Assembly: GCA_964412395.1 (NCBI GenBank) | Contig: CAYPOY010000115.1 | Coordinates: forward strand, 1-14,304 | Direction of reading: 5' to 3' | From: CAYPOY01 sp964412395 | GTDB taxonomy: Bacteria; Chloroflexota; Anaerolineae; B4-G1 | DNA: 14,304 nt | Shown here: positions 1 through 6,095 of the stretch, one piece after another | Position numbering within the stretch: the stretch's first letter is position 1 | Layout: each line of letters begins with the position of its first letter | Translations under genes and position numbers: made by a program | Notes under the pieces: generated by a model | What the model was told of the DNA's origin: nothing | The model's database searches: none | The model's input: only the letters and a program-made list of their open reading frames with translations

Positions 1-153
1 GAGCACCCCGACATCGCCGACCAGACCGAGGCCGCCGTGCGTGACCAATTGGCGTTGGAGGGCACCCCCCTGCCCACAGACGACAACGAGGACTCCGAAG
101 AACACAAAGCGCCGGAACCTGCACTCGAGCACCTGCCTTTGGGAATCGGGTAA
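1..153 (+). CDS. recA: RecA recombinase, C-terminal fragment
   Basis: Frame 1 is open from the window edge to TAA at 151-153 and encodes 50 residues. It begins EHPDIADQTEAAVRDQLAL and then runs into an acidic, disordered tail rich in D and E. This matches the C-terminal end of RecA, where an '(E)NPE-(I/V)AD-xIE-xxIR-xxL' helix is followed by an acidic tail that modulates DNA binding. RecA is the ATP-dependent strand-exchange and SOS coprotease protein. Only the C-terminal domain end is present, so the ATPase core cannot be checked. The next gene has its own promoter about 35 bp downstream, so it is probably a separate transcription unit. A similar tail on another protein cannot be excluded from 50 residues. 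Confidence 0.72.
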   Translation, partial: EHPDIADQTEAAVRDQLALEGTPLPTDDNEDSEEHKAPEPALEHLPLGIG

Positions 154-187
154 GCGTGGCTCATATCTTCCCACACGTCCTGCCTGC

Positions 188-216
188 TTGACATCTTCGC
201 CCAATTCGCGTACTAT
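188..216 (+). promoter_or_regulatory. Sigma70-type promoter of the dehydratase unit
   Basis: A perfect -35 box TTGACA (188-193) is separated by exactly 17 bp from TACTAT (211-216). The expected start of transcription, 6-9 nt after the -10 box, falls at about 222-225, on or next to the ATG at 225. The mRNA would therefore be leaderless or nearly so, which fits the lack of any Shine-Dalgarno sequence. Confidence 0.72.
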
Positions 217-224
217 TGTACGGC

Positions 225-989
225 ATGTACACAGCAGGCGTAGACGTGGGTGCGATCACCGCCAAGGCGGCCATCTTCGGCGACGGGGAGCTACTCGCTA
301 CAGCGATCGTTCTTGCCGGATACGACCGGGCCGCCGCCGCCCTCCAGATACTCGATCAGGCCATGTCGCAGGCGAGCCTCACCCGTGAGAAGATCGCCCG
401 CCTGGTCGCCACCGGCTACGGCCGCGTGCAGGTCCCCGGAGCAGACCGCACCGTCACCGAGATCACCTGCCACGCCCGTGGTGCGCACTACCTCTGCCCA
501 GACGTGCACACCGTGATTGACATCGGCGGGCAGGATAGCAAAGGCATCGCCGTCGGCGCAGGTGGCAAAGTACTCGACTTCGTGATGAACGACAAATGCG
601 CCGCCGGCACTGGACGCTTCCTGGAGGTGATGGCCCATGCACTGGAGGCAGACCTGGCCGATTTCGGCCGGCTTGCCCTCTCTGCACCGCGCCGCGCCAG
701 GATCTCCAGCACCTGCACCGTCTTCGCTGAGTCGGAAGTCGTCACCCATCTTGCCGCCGGTACGCCCCGGCCCGAGATCATCGCCGGCATCCACGACGCT
801 ATCGCCGCCCGCGTCGCCACTATGGTCGGACGCATCCCGATACAAGATACAGTCGTGCTGACCGGCGGCGTGGCCCACAATGCAGGTGTGACCCGTATGC
901 TGGAGGAGAAACTGGGCCACACAATCTTTGTGCCAGAGCACGCCCAACTGGCCGGCGCCATTGGTGCAGCCCTCATCGCCCGCGAGTAA
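225..989 (+). CDS. 2-hydroxyacyl-CoA dehydratase / benzoyl-CoA reductase-type ATP-dependent activator (HgdC/BcrAD family)
   Basis: This 254-residue ASKHA ATPase should couple ATP hydrolysis to one-electron transfer from a [4Fe-4S] cluster, bridging a homodimer, to a partner dehydratase or reductase. Visible motifs are DVGAITAK (res 7-14, phosphate 1), TGYGR (63-67), DIGGQDSK (99-106), NDKCAAGTGRFLE (122-134), SSTCTVFAESE (161-171), LTGGVAHNAG (212-221, adenosine site) and AGAIGAAL (243-250). Cys125 and Cys164 sit where family members carry their two cluster ligands. Length is normal for HgdC-type activators. ATG225 was chosen over TTG216 because the -10 box ends at 216, so TTG216 would be upstream of the transcript. 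It is followed by two candidate partner proteins (1027-2103, 2110-3306). The substrate of the system cannot be read from this subunit. Confidence 0.9.
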   Translation: MYTAGVDVGAITAKAAIFGDGELLATAIVLAGYDRAAAALQILDQAMSQASLTREKIARLVATGYGRVQVPGADRTVTEITCHARGAHYLCPDVHTVIDIGGQDSKGIAVGAGGKVLDFVMNDKCAAGTGRFLEVMAHALEADLADFGRLALSAPRRARISSTCTVFAESEVVTHLAAGTPRPEIIAGIHDAIAARVATMVGRIPIQDTVVLTGGVAHNAGVTRMLEEKLGHTIFVPEHAQLAGAIGAALIARE

Positions 990-1026
990 GGACACGGATT
1001 CCAGGACAGCAACGGATAAGATCGTA

Positions 1027-2103
1027 ATGAGAGAAGCACGCAATCTCCAATCTCCAATCTCCAACCTCCAATCTCCCCTCGGATTCCTCACCGCCTACGT
1101 CCCCGAGGAACTCTTCCACGCGGCGGGCTTCACTCCCGTGTTCATCTTCCACACGCCAGACGACCACGGGTATGCTCGCGCTCACCTGCCCGGCTTCACC
1201 TGCTGGGTCGTAGGTTCTGCACTCGACCAGGCCCTCGCCGGCAGACTGGACAGCTTAGCCGGGATGGCCCTCGCCCAAACCTGCGACACAGTGCAGGGGC
1301 TGACCGACCTCTGGCAGCGGAACGTGCCCGACATCCCCCTCTTCCACTTCGGGATGCCACTGCGCCTGGACGGCCCCTCCGCCCGCGCCTACCTCCTGGC
1401 CGAACTCCAATCGCTGCGCGAGCGGGTGCAGGCTCTGACCGGTCATCCCATCCCTGATGACGCGCTGCGAGAGAGCATCGCGCTCTACAACCGCACCCGT
1501 GCCCTGGTGCGCCGTCTCTACGCCCACGCCGCCGATTTCGCCCCGTCCGACCTGTATGCCCGCGTGCGAGCCGCCTTCCAGACGCCAAAAGAGACCTGCA
1601 ATCAGGAGGCAGGAGGCAAGAAGCAGGAGGCAGGAGGCAGGATATCTCCCCTGCTCCCTCGCTCCTGTGCTCCTCTGTTCCTTTTAGCCGGTTCCGCCCT
1701 GGCTGATCCCGTCCTCTTCGACGTCCTCGCTCAGGCTGGCACCCGCGTGGTCGGCGACCTGCTGGACCTGGGGGAGCGATACTTCGCAGTGGACGCTGCG
1801 GAGGACGGTGATCCTCTCGAAGCCCTGGCCGACCGGCTGCTGGCGCTGGTGCCTACCCCCACCAAGCATCACCATCAGCGCACCCGTGCCGCCCACCTGC
1901 TATCGCTCGTGCGCGAGCGGCGTGCTCACGGCGTCATCTTCGCCCGCCAGAAGTTCTGCAAGCCCCACGGCTTCGACTACGTGCAACTGGCTCACGCACT
2001 GGACCGGGCAGGCGTGCCCCACCTGCTGGTCGAACTGGAGCAAGCATCCCAGGTTGGCCAACTGTGTACACGGGTGGAGGCATTTGTGGAGATGCTGACT
2101 TAG
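1027..2103 (+). CDS. 2-hydroxyacyl-CoA dehydratase D-component-like protein (first paralogue), with in-frame repeat insertions
   Basis: This 358-residue protein is of the HGD-D family (HgdA/HgdB, BcrB/BcrC type), which binds a [4Fe-4S] or related cluster. The N-terminal 'AYVPEELFHAAGFTPV' (res 23-38), 'AQTCDTVQGLTDLW' (83-96) and 'RQKFCKPHGFDY' (307-318) are family signatures. Cys59, Cys86 and Cys311 are the likely cluster ligands. Two repeat arrays are translated: CAATCTC heptamers make residues ~5-17, and a purine/pyrimidine repeat makes residues ~192-219 in the linker before the 'LAGSALADPVLFDVL' segment. ATG1027 is the only plausible start, because no start codon lies between the first array and the conserved 'GFLTAYVPEE'. 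No Shine-Dalgarno is visible. It sits 37 bp after the activator and 6 bp before the second paralogue, so the three probably work together. Natural substrate is unknown. Confidence 0.85.
   Translation: MREARNLQSPISNLQSPLGFLTAYVPEELFHAAGFTPVFIFHTPDDHGYARAHLPGFTCWVVGSALDQALAGRLDSLAGMALAQTCDTVQGLTDLWQRNVPDIPLFHFGMPLRLDGPSARAYLLAELQSLRERVQALTGHPIPDDALRESIALYNRTRALVRRLYAHAADFAPSDLYARVRAAFQTPKETCNQEAGGKKQEAGGRISPLLPRSCAPLFLLAGSALADPVLFDVLAQAGTRVVGDLLDLGERYFAVDAAEDGDPLEALADRLLALVPTPTKHHHQRTRAAHLLSLVRERRAHGVIFARQKFCKPHGFDYVQLAHALDRAGVPHLLVELEQASQVGQLCTRVEAFVEMLT
1041..1075 (+). repeat. Heptamer tandem repeat, five CAATCTC units, at the 5' end of a coding region
   Basis: Five consecutive 7-nt units, CAATCTC x3, CAACCTC, CAATCTC. 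They lie 14 nt after the ATG of the first dehydratase paralogue and are translated as a repetitive SP-N-LQ type peptide. Confidence 0.9.
1604..1685 (+). repeat. Compound repeat: five AGGAGGC heptamers, then five CTCC-type octamers, inside a coding region
   Basis: Positions 1604-1638 are AGGAGGC, AGGAGGC, AAGAAGC, AGGAGGC, AGGAGGC. After a short AGGATAT joint (1639-1645), positions 1646-1685 are five degenerate 8-nt units (CTCCCCTG, CTCCCTCG, CTCCTGTG, CTCCTCTG, TTCCTTTT). The purine-rich and pyrimidine-rich halves could fold on each other imperfectly. The block keeps the dehydratase reading frame open. Confidence 0.88.
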
Positions 2104-2109
2104 CGACCA

Positions 2110-3306
2110 ATGCCAAAATACCCTCGTCTCCAGTCACTCAAAGAGATCAACCGCGTAATGACACGCTACTATGTGCAGCGCAAGGTGATGGCACGATCCA
2201 AACCGCTGGCCTACGTCACCAGTGGCGCGCCGGTCGAAATCATGGAGGCGATGGGCATCCTCACGCTCTACCCGGAAAACTACGGCGCGCTGTGCGGCGC
2301 ACGCAAGGTCGCCGTCGGCCTGTGCCAGGTGGCCGAGGCGACCGGCTACCCGGCCGATCTCTGCTCCTACGCCCGCAGTCACATTGGGGCAGTGCTACAG
2401 CCCAAGCATGCACCGCTGAACGGGATGCCCCGCCCCGATTTGTTGGTCTGCTGCAACAACATCTGTGGCACCGTCCTTAAGTGGTACGAGGCGTTAGCAG
2501 CGTTTTACGATGTGCCCCTCTTCGTCCTCGACGTGCCCTTTCAGCGCACCACCCCGGCCGAACCCCACATCACCACCTACGTCGCCGACCAGTTGCGCGA
2601 GTTCGTTGCCTGGCTGGAAGCGCACACGAAGCACCGCTTGAAATCCAACAGGTTCCACTCGGTGCTGGCCCGCTCGCGCGAGGCGGTCTCGCTGTGGCAG
2701 GAGATCTTGGAGTTCGGACAGCACCGGCCTTCCCCCATCAACGCCCCCGACCTCTTCGTCGCGATGACCCCCATCGTCGCGCTGCGCGGCACACGCCGGG
2801 CGGTAGATTGCTACCGCCGCCTCAAGGCCGAACTGGAGGAGCGCATCGCCCACGGTATTGGCGCGGTACCCGGCGAGCGATATCGCTTCCTCTGGGACAA
2901 CATCGCCATCTGGTATCGCCTCTACCGCTTCTTCCGCCCTTTTATGAATGCTGGTGCCTGCTTCGTGGCCGACACTTACACCAATGCCTGGACCGTCGAA
3001 CTTGACCCAGAGGAGCCCTTCGTCAGCCTGGCGCGGGCCTACACCGCCGTGTTCATCAACGTGGACCTGCCCACGCGGCTGCGCACTATCGCCGACCTGG
3101 CTCAGCGCTTCCGGGTAGACGGGATGGTGATGCACGCCAACCACTCCTGCAAACCCTTCTCCATCACCCAGAACGACGTCCGGGACGGACTGCGGGACGA
3201 ACTGGGCATCCCCGTCCTCATCCTGGAGGCCGACATGTGCGACGCACGTCTCTACAACGAGGGCGCGGTGCGGGAGCGAGTGGCGGCGTTCCTGGAGATG
3301 CTATAG
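2110..3306 (+). CDS. 2-hydroxyacyl-CoA dehydratase / BcrBC-like D-component protein (second paralogue)
   Basis: This 398-residue member of the same HGD-D family is more complete than its neighbour. Signatures are 'SGAPVEIMEAMGILTLYPENYGALCGA' (res 38-64), 'LCSYARSHIGAVL' (84-96), 'CCNNICGTVLKWYEALA' (114-130), 'HANHSCKPFS' (342-351) and 'EADMCDARLYNE' (374-385). Cys85, Cys119 and Cys347 occupy the usual cluster-ligand contexts. Extra cysteines (62, 72, 114, 115, 234, 284, 377) leave open a second cluster or a double-cubane type. The family includes HgdB, FldB/C, BcrB/C and double-cubane cluster proteins, and motifs alone do not decide between them. ATG2110 is 6 bp after the previous stop; ATG2158 is a possible later start. 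No good Shine-Dalgarno is near; the closest GGAG is 18 nt upstream. It is likely co-transcribed with the activator. Confidence 0.86.
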   Translation: MPKYPRLQSLKEINRVMTRYYVQRKVMARSKPLAYVTSGAPVEIMEAMGILTLYPENYGALCGARKVAVGLCQVAEATGYPADLCSYARSHIGAVLQPKHAPLNGMPRPDLLVCCNNICGTVLKWYEALAAFYDVPLFVLDVPFQRTTPAEPHITTYVADQLREFVAWLEAHTKHRLKSNRFHSVLARSREAVSLWQEILEFGQHRPSPINAPDLFVAMTPIVALRGTRRAVDCYRRLKAELEERIAHGIGAVPGERYRFLWDNIAIWYRLYRFFRPFMNAGACFVADTYTNAWTVELDPEEPFVSLARAYTAVFINVDLPTRLRTIADLAQRFRVDGMVMHANHSCKPFSITQNDVRDGLRDELGIPVLILEADMCDARLYNEGAVRERVAAFLEML

Positions 3307-3313
3307 CCCACCG

Positions 3314-3706
3314 ATGATTATTGGTTTTTTCGAGCAGGTCTACCGCCTGGTGCGGCAGGTGCCGCCTGGTAAAGTGACCTCTTACGGGACGATTGCCCGC
3401 ATGCTGGGCCATCCCCGCGCCGCCCGCACCGTCGGCTGGGCACTGCACAGCCTCCCCTCCTCAGTCCCCCCCACTGGGGGGGATGAAAGGGGGGGCGACG
3501 TTCCGTGGCATCGCGTCATCAATAGCCAGGGCCGCATCTCCACCAGTTGCCGGGAGCACAGCGCTGGCCTCCAGCATGCATTGTTAGAAACCGAAGGGAT
3601 CGAGTTCGACGAACACGGTACCGTGGACTGGGACCGTTTCGGTTGGGTGGGGCTCTCATGGCCAGAGGTCGAGGAACTGATGACGTTACGACAAGTTAGC
3701 CCATAA
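3314..3706 (+). CDS. Alkyltransferase-like protein (ATL, MGMT family) with Trp in place of the active-site Cys
   Basis: This 130-residue protein resembles the C-terminal domain of O6-alkylguanine-DNA alkyltransferases. The helix-turn-helix region 'PPGKVTSYGTIARMLGHPRAARTVGWALHSLP' spans res 17-48, followed by 'DVPWHRVINSQGRIS' (62-76). In repair enzymes the motif is PCHRV; here it is PWHRV, with Trp65 replacing the alkyl-accepting Cys. That is the hallmark of ATL proteins, which bind O6-alkylguanine and hand it to nucleotide excision repair without removing the alkyl group. A 12-14 residue insertion (about res 49-62, SSVPPTGGDERGG) precedes the active-site motif and is encoded by a C7/G7 palindrome. 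The start lies 7 bp after the dehydratase stop with no clear Shine-Dalgarno, so it is probably the last gene of that unit. No metabolic link with the dehydratase is evident. Confidence 0.88.
   Translation: MIIGFFEQVYRLVRQVPPGKVTSYGTIARMLGHPRAARTVGWALHSLPSSVPPTGGDERGGDVPWHRVINSQGRISTSCREHSAGLQHALLETEGIEFDEHGTVDWDRFGWVGLSWPEVEELMTLRQVSP
3459..3497. repeat. G/C-run palindromic repeat inserted in the ATL gene
   Basis: The core is seven C (3466-3472), ACT (3473-3475) and seven G (3476-3482), a perfect 7-bp stem with a 3-nt loop. It is flanked by a second pair of C/T-rich and G-rich arms (CTCCTCA upstream, GATGAAAGGGGGGG downstream). A related C-run/G-run element occurs near 12161-12190. It is read through in frame. 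Confidence 0.8.
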
Positions 3707-3737
3707 TCCTTGCAATGGCTATGGTACAAAAAGCCTA

Positions 3738-3766
3738 TTGCCCTCTGCGTCCCCTTATGCTACACT
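3738..3766 (+). promoter_or_regulatory. Extended -10 sigma70-type promoter upstream of the DUF11 gene
   Basis: TTGCCC (3738-3743) lies 17 bp from TACACT (3761-3766). The TG at 3758-3759 gives an extended -10 (TGC-TACACT). The start of transcription would be near 3773, leaving a leader of about 120 nt before the ATG at 3891. Confidence 0.65.
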
Positions 3767-3890
3767 GAACTGAAAGGAGGTGAGTATTTTGTGCTGAGAT
3801 AAACTAACGACCAGGAGGACAAGCACGGATGGAAACGGACAAGTAAAACCTTGTCCACACATGTCCAACGACAGTAATTAGGAGGTCAAA
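3767..3890 (+). promoter_or_regulatory. Structured 5' leader with two mini-ORFs and competing hairpin arms
   Basis: The leader holds three Shine-Dalgarno sequences in a row. AAAGGAGGTGA (3773-3783) precedes GTG CTG AGA TAA (3791-3802), a 3-codon ORF. AGGAGG (3813-3818) precedes ATG GAA ACG GAC AAG TAA (3829-3846), a 5-codon ORF. AGGAGG (3880-3885) serves the real gene. CTTGTCC (3850-3856) is complementary to two copies of GGACAAG, one overlapping the second Shine-Dalgarno (3817-3823) and one overlapping the end of the second mini-ORF (3837-3843). The two stems would exclude one another. Pairing and mini-ORF translation are inferred only from the sequence. Confidence 0.4.
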
Positions 3891-5156
3891 ATGTCCCACG
3901 AAAAGACAAGAGACAAGCCATTTTGGGTTAAAGCCACCCTGGCGCTGATTGGCGTAGCTGGATTGTGGCTCCTGGGAGCCTGGCTCCTGTCCGCCCCCAC
4001 GTTGAACGCATCCGATGCGCTCCCGAGGCTGACCTTTCAGAGCCCTATCCCCCCCAGCGGCAACCCTCAACTTGGCCTCGCCAAGACCGTTGACAACGAC
4101 ACTCCCACATCCGGCGACGAGATTGTATATACCCTCACCTACTCAACCACCAACCCAGGGTCGCAAGCTTTCAACGTGCGGTTGTACGATTTTTTGCCTG
4201 CCGGAGTACAACTCGTGTCAACAAATCCTTCAGCATCCTACCGGAATGGGGCACTCCTGTTTACTGCCCCCTCCGTCGGGCCGACGAACGCGACCGCAAC
4301 CGTGCGGGTGCGCGTGAGCGAAGGGTACGAGCAGTTGTACAACCATGCCCTGGTGATGGCGGATTTCGTCACCCCCACCCACGCCTCGCTGATGACGAGC
4401 GTGGAGCAGCCACCCGCCTGGTTGCGCCTGACCAAGACAGGCTATGAAGCTGTATTGATCAATGAAGAATTGGTCTACACTCTGCGCTGCGAGAACCCCA
4501 GCGGCGTGACAGTTGATAACGTGACAGTGGTGGACGTTCTGCCCGCCGGTTTGCCGCTGGTAGGGGCCTCCCCACCGCCAGACATGGAGATGTTGCCTAT
4601 GCGCCGCTGGTCGTTGGGGGACCTGGGGTCAGGGGAGAGCCAGACAATCGTTATCACCACCACGGCCCCGGCTTCGGCCAGCGTGATCACCAACACGGCG
4701 CTGGCGGACGCCCGGCAGCGAGTGGTAACTGAGACGGTGTTCGCGACCCAGGTCATCTCCGAAGGAGCAATCCTGCGAGTGACCAAACAGGGCTCCGCCC
4801 CGGCGGTTTATGTGGGCGATGAACTGGTGTACACACTTCAGTACGAGAACGCCGGGGACCAGCCAGCGACAGGGGTCGTGCTGACCGATACTTTACCCCC
4901 CGACGTCAGCGCGACAGGGATTTACTCATCGGGGACGCTCATTAACTCCCAGCCGTTGGTGTGGGACCTTGGGACGTTGAGCCCGACCGACTCGGGAGAA
5001 ATTGTAATCACAGTGACGGTAGGAGGAAGCCCGGGCAGGACGCTGCACAACGTGGTTGATATCACAGGACCCAGCAGTTTCCCAGGCCATGCGGACCTGG
5101 ACACACTGGTCCGAATGGCTCAGCTTTATCTGCCGGTTGTGGTGAGAAACTTCTGA
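3891..5156 (+). CDS. Secreted/surface DUF11 repeat protein with a YLPVVVRNF tail
   Basis: This 421-residue exported protein has an N-terminal hydrophobic signal or anchor (res ~13-35, after KTRDKPFWVK). Three DUF11-type beta-sandwich repeats follow (about 61-172, 177-290, 294-408). Each starts 'L-x-(L/V)-(A)KT/Q...' and contains a 'GDEIVYTLTY' / 'NEELVYTLRC' / 'GDELVYTLQY' strand and a 'D-(F/V/T)LPAG/PPD' turn. DUF11 modules are structural stalks of bacterial cell-surface proteins; no catalytic motif is seen. The last residues, 'MAQLYLPVVVRNF', form a short hydrophobic Pro-containing tail that resembles C-terminal ends of other exported Chloroflexota proteins and may be a sorting or anchoring signal. 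The start is fixed by AGGAGG at 3880-3885. It is first in its unit, 38 bp before an SDR gene. A function in attachment or envelope structure is inference. Confidence 0.85.
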   Translation: MSHEKTRDKPFWVKATLALIGVAGLWLLGAWLLSAPTLNASDALPRLTFQSPIPPSGNPQLGLAKTVDNDTPTSGDEIVYTLTYSTTNPGSQAFNVRLYDFLPAGVQLVSTNPSASYRNGALLFTAPSVGPTNATATVRVRVSEGYEQLYNHALVMADFVTPTHASLMTSVEQPPAWLRLTKTGYEAVLINEELVYTLRCENPSGVTVDNVTVVDVLPAGLPLVGASPPPDMEMLPMRRWSLGDLGSGESQTIVITTTAPASASVITNTALADARQRVVTETVFATQVISEGAILRVTKQGSAPAVYVGDELVYTLQYENAGDQPATGVVLTDTLPPDVSATGIYSSGTLINSQPLVWDLGTLSPTDSGEIVITVTVGGSPGRTLHNVVDITGPSSFPGHADLDTLVRMAQLYLPVVVRNF

Positions 5157-5194
5157 CCCGTTGAACTCAGCGCCAGGAAGGAAGGAGGAGACCA

Positions 5195-6025
5195 ATGGAC
5201 TTTCACAACCAGCTCGCCATCATCACTGGTGGTTCTAGCGGCATCGGCCGGGCCACGGCCTGCCTGTTGACCCGGCGCGGAGCCCACGTATCCATCATCG
5301 CCCGTCGCCAGGAGCTGCTGGACGAGACGCTGGCAGAGTTGGAGTCCCTGCGCGAGAGTCCGGCGCAGCGGCTCCGGGCCCACTCTGCCGACGTGACGGA
5401 CTGGGAACAGACCCAGGAAGCCATCGCTGCCCTCACCGCCGACGGCCACCCACCCGACGTCCTGGTCAACGCCGCTGGTTTCGCCCACCCCGGCTACTGT
5501 GAGGAATTGCCGTTGGAGATCTTCCGCAGTACTATGGATGTGGACTTCTTCGGCACGCTCCACCCCATCAAGGCCGCCCTGCCCACGATGATAGAACGGC
5601 GCAGCGGTCACATCGTCAACTTTTCGTCGGTGGCCGGATTCCTGGGAGTGTTCGGTTACACTGCCTATGGCGCGGCCAAGTTCGCCGTGCGCGGTTTCTC
5701 GGATGCGTTGCGCCAGGAGATGAAGCCTTACGGCATCCACGTCTCCGTCATCTTCCCACCCGATACCGACACACCGCAACTCCACTACGAGAACCAGTTC
5801 AAGCCCACGGAAACTCGCCGCATCGCCGGGGCTGCGCGGGCACTGACGGCCGATCAGGTCGCCGGGGCCCTGGTGCACGGCATCGAGCGACGACAGGTGT
5901 ACATCCTGCCCAGTCTCGACACACGGCTCTACTTTCTGCTTTCCAACGGCTTCACTGGTCTCTTTCGCTGGTACTTTGACCGTGTCATCGCCAGGGCGCG
6001 TCGGGAGCGGGAGGCGCAACGATAG
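5195..6025 (+). CDS. Short-chain dehydrogenase resembling 3-ketodihydrosphingosine reductase
   Basis: This 276-residue classical SDR has TGGSSGIG (res 11-18) for dinucleotide binding, an ARR (36-38) after strand 2 that suggests NADPH, NAAG (92-95), Ser145 in 'NFSSVAGF', and the Tyr158-x3-Lys162 catalytic pair in 'YTAYGAAKFA'. The stretch 'FPPDTDTPQLHYENQFKPTETRRIAG' (187-212) closely follows the PPDTDTP...EN..KP.ET signature of 3-ketodihydrosphingosine reductases, which reduce the 3-keto group made by serine palmitoyltransferase. The C-terminal part (res ~245-262, hydrophobic) could touch the membrane. No serine palmitoyltransferase is in the window, so a different 3-ketoacyl lipid substrate is possible. 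Its Shine-Dalgarno AAGGAGG is strong, 7-8 nt before ATG5195. It is followed by an SCP2-like gene and a second SDR, consistent with a lipid pathway. Confidence 0.78.
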   Translation: MDFHNQLAIITGGSSGIGRATACLLTRRGAHVSIIARRQELLDETLAELESLRESPAQRLRAHSADVTDWEQTQEAIAALTADGHPPDVLVNAAGFAHPGYCEELPLEIFRSTMDVDFFGTLHPIKAALPTMIERRSGHIVNFSSVAGFLGVFGYTAYGAAKFAVRGFSDALRQEMKPYGIHVSVIFPPDTDTPQLHYENQFKPTETRRIAGAARALTADQVAGALVHGIERRQVYILPSLDTRLYFLLSNGFTGLFRWYFDRVIARARREREAQR

Positions 6026-6040
6026 GACGACCCTCCGTAG

Positions 6041-6057
6041 CTGCCCCCGCCGGGCAG
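6041..6057. other. Small intergenic hairpin between the SDR and SCP2-like genes
   Basis: CTGCCC (6041-6046) and GGGCAG (6052-6057) form a 6-bp stem around a CCGCC loop, 16 nt after the SDR stop. It is not followed by a T-tract, so it is not a clear terminator and may act as a processing or pausing site within the unit. Confidence 0.35.
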
Positions 6058-6095
6058 GAGTTAATTCACAACAAGAGAGGAAAGGAGGACATCAG

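Noticed and set aside
928..1026. Upstream extension of the first dehydratase paralogue to an earlier in-frame start
   Set aside because: The extension overlaps the end of the activator gene, has no family similarity and lacks a ribosome site; ATG1027 is used.
291..1091. Long minus-strand ORF antisense to the activator gene
   Set aside because: The plus strand encodes all activator motifs; the antisense product has no recognisable domain.
1041..1685. Possible CRISPR-like repeat arrays
   Set aside because: Units are 7-8 nt and directly adjacent with no spacers; they are microsatellite/minisatellite arrays.
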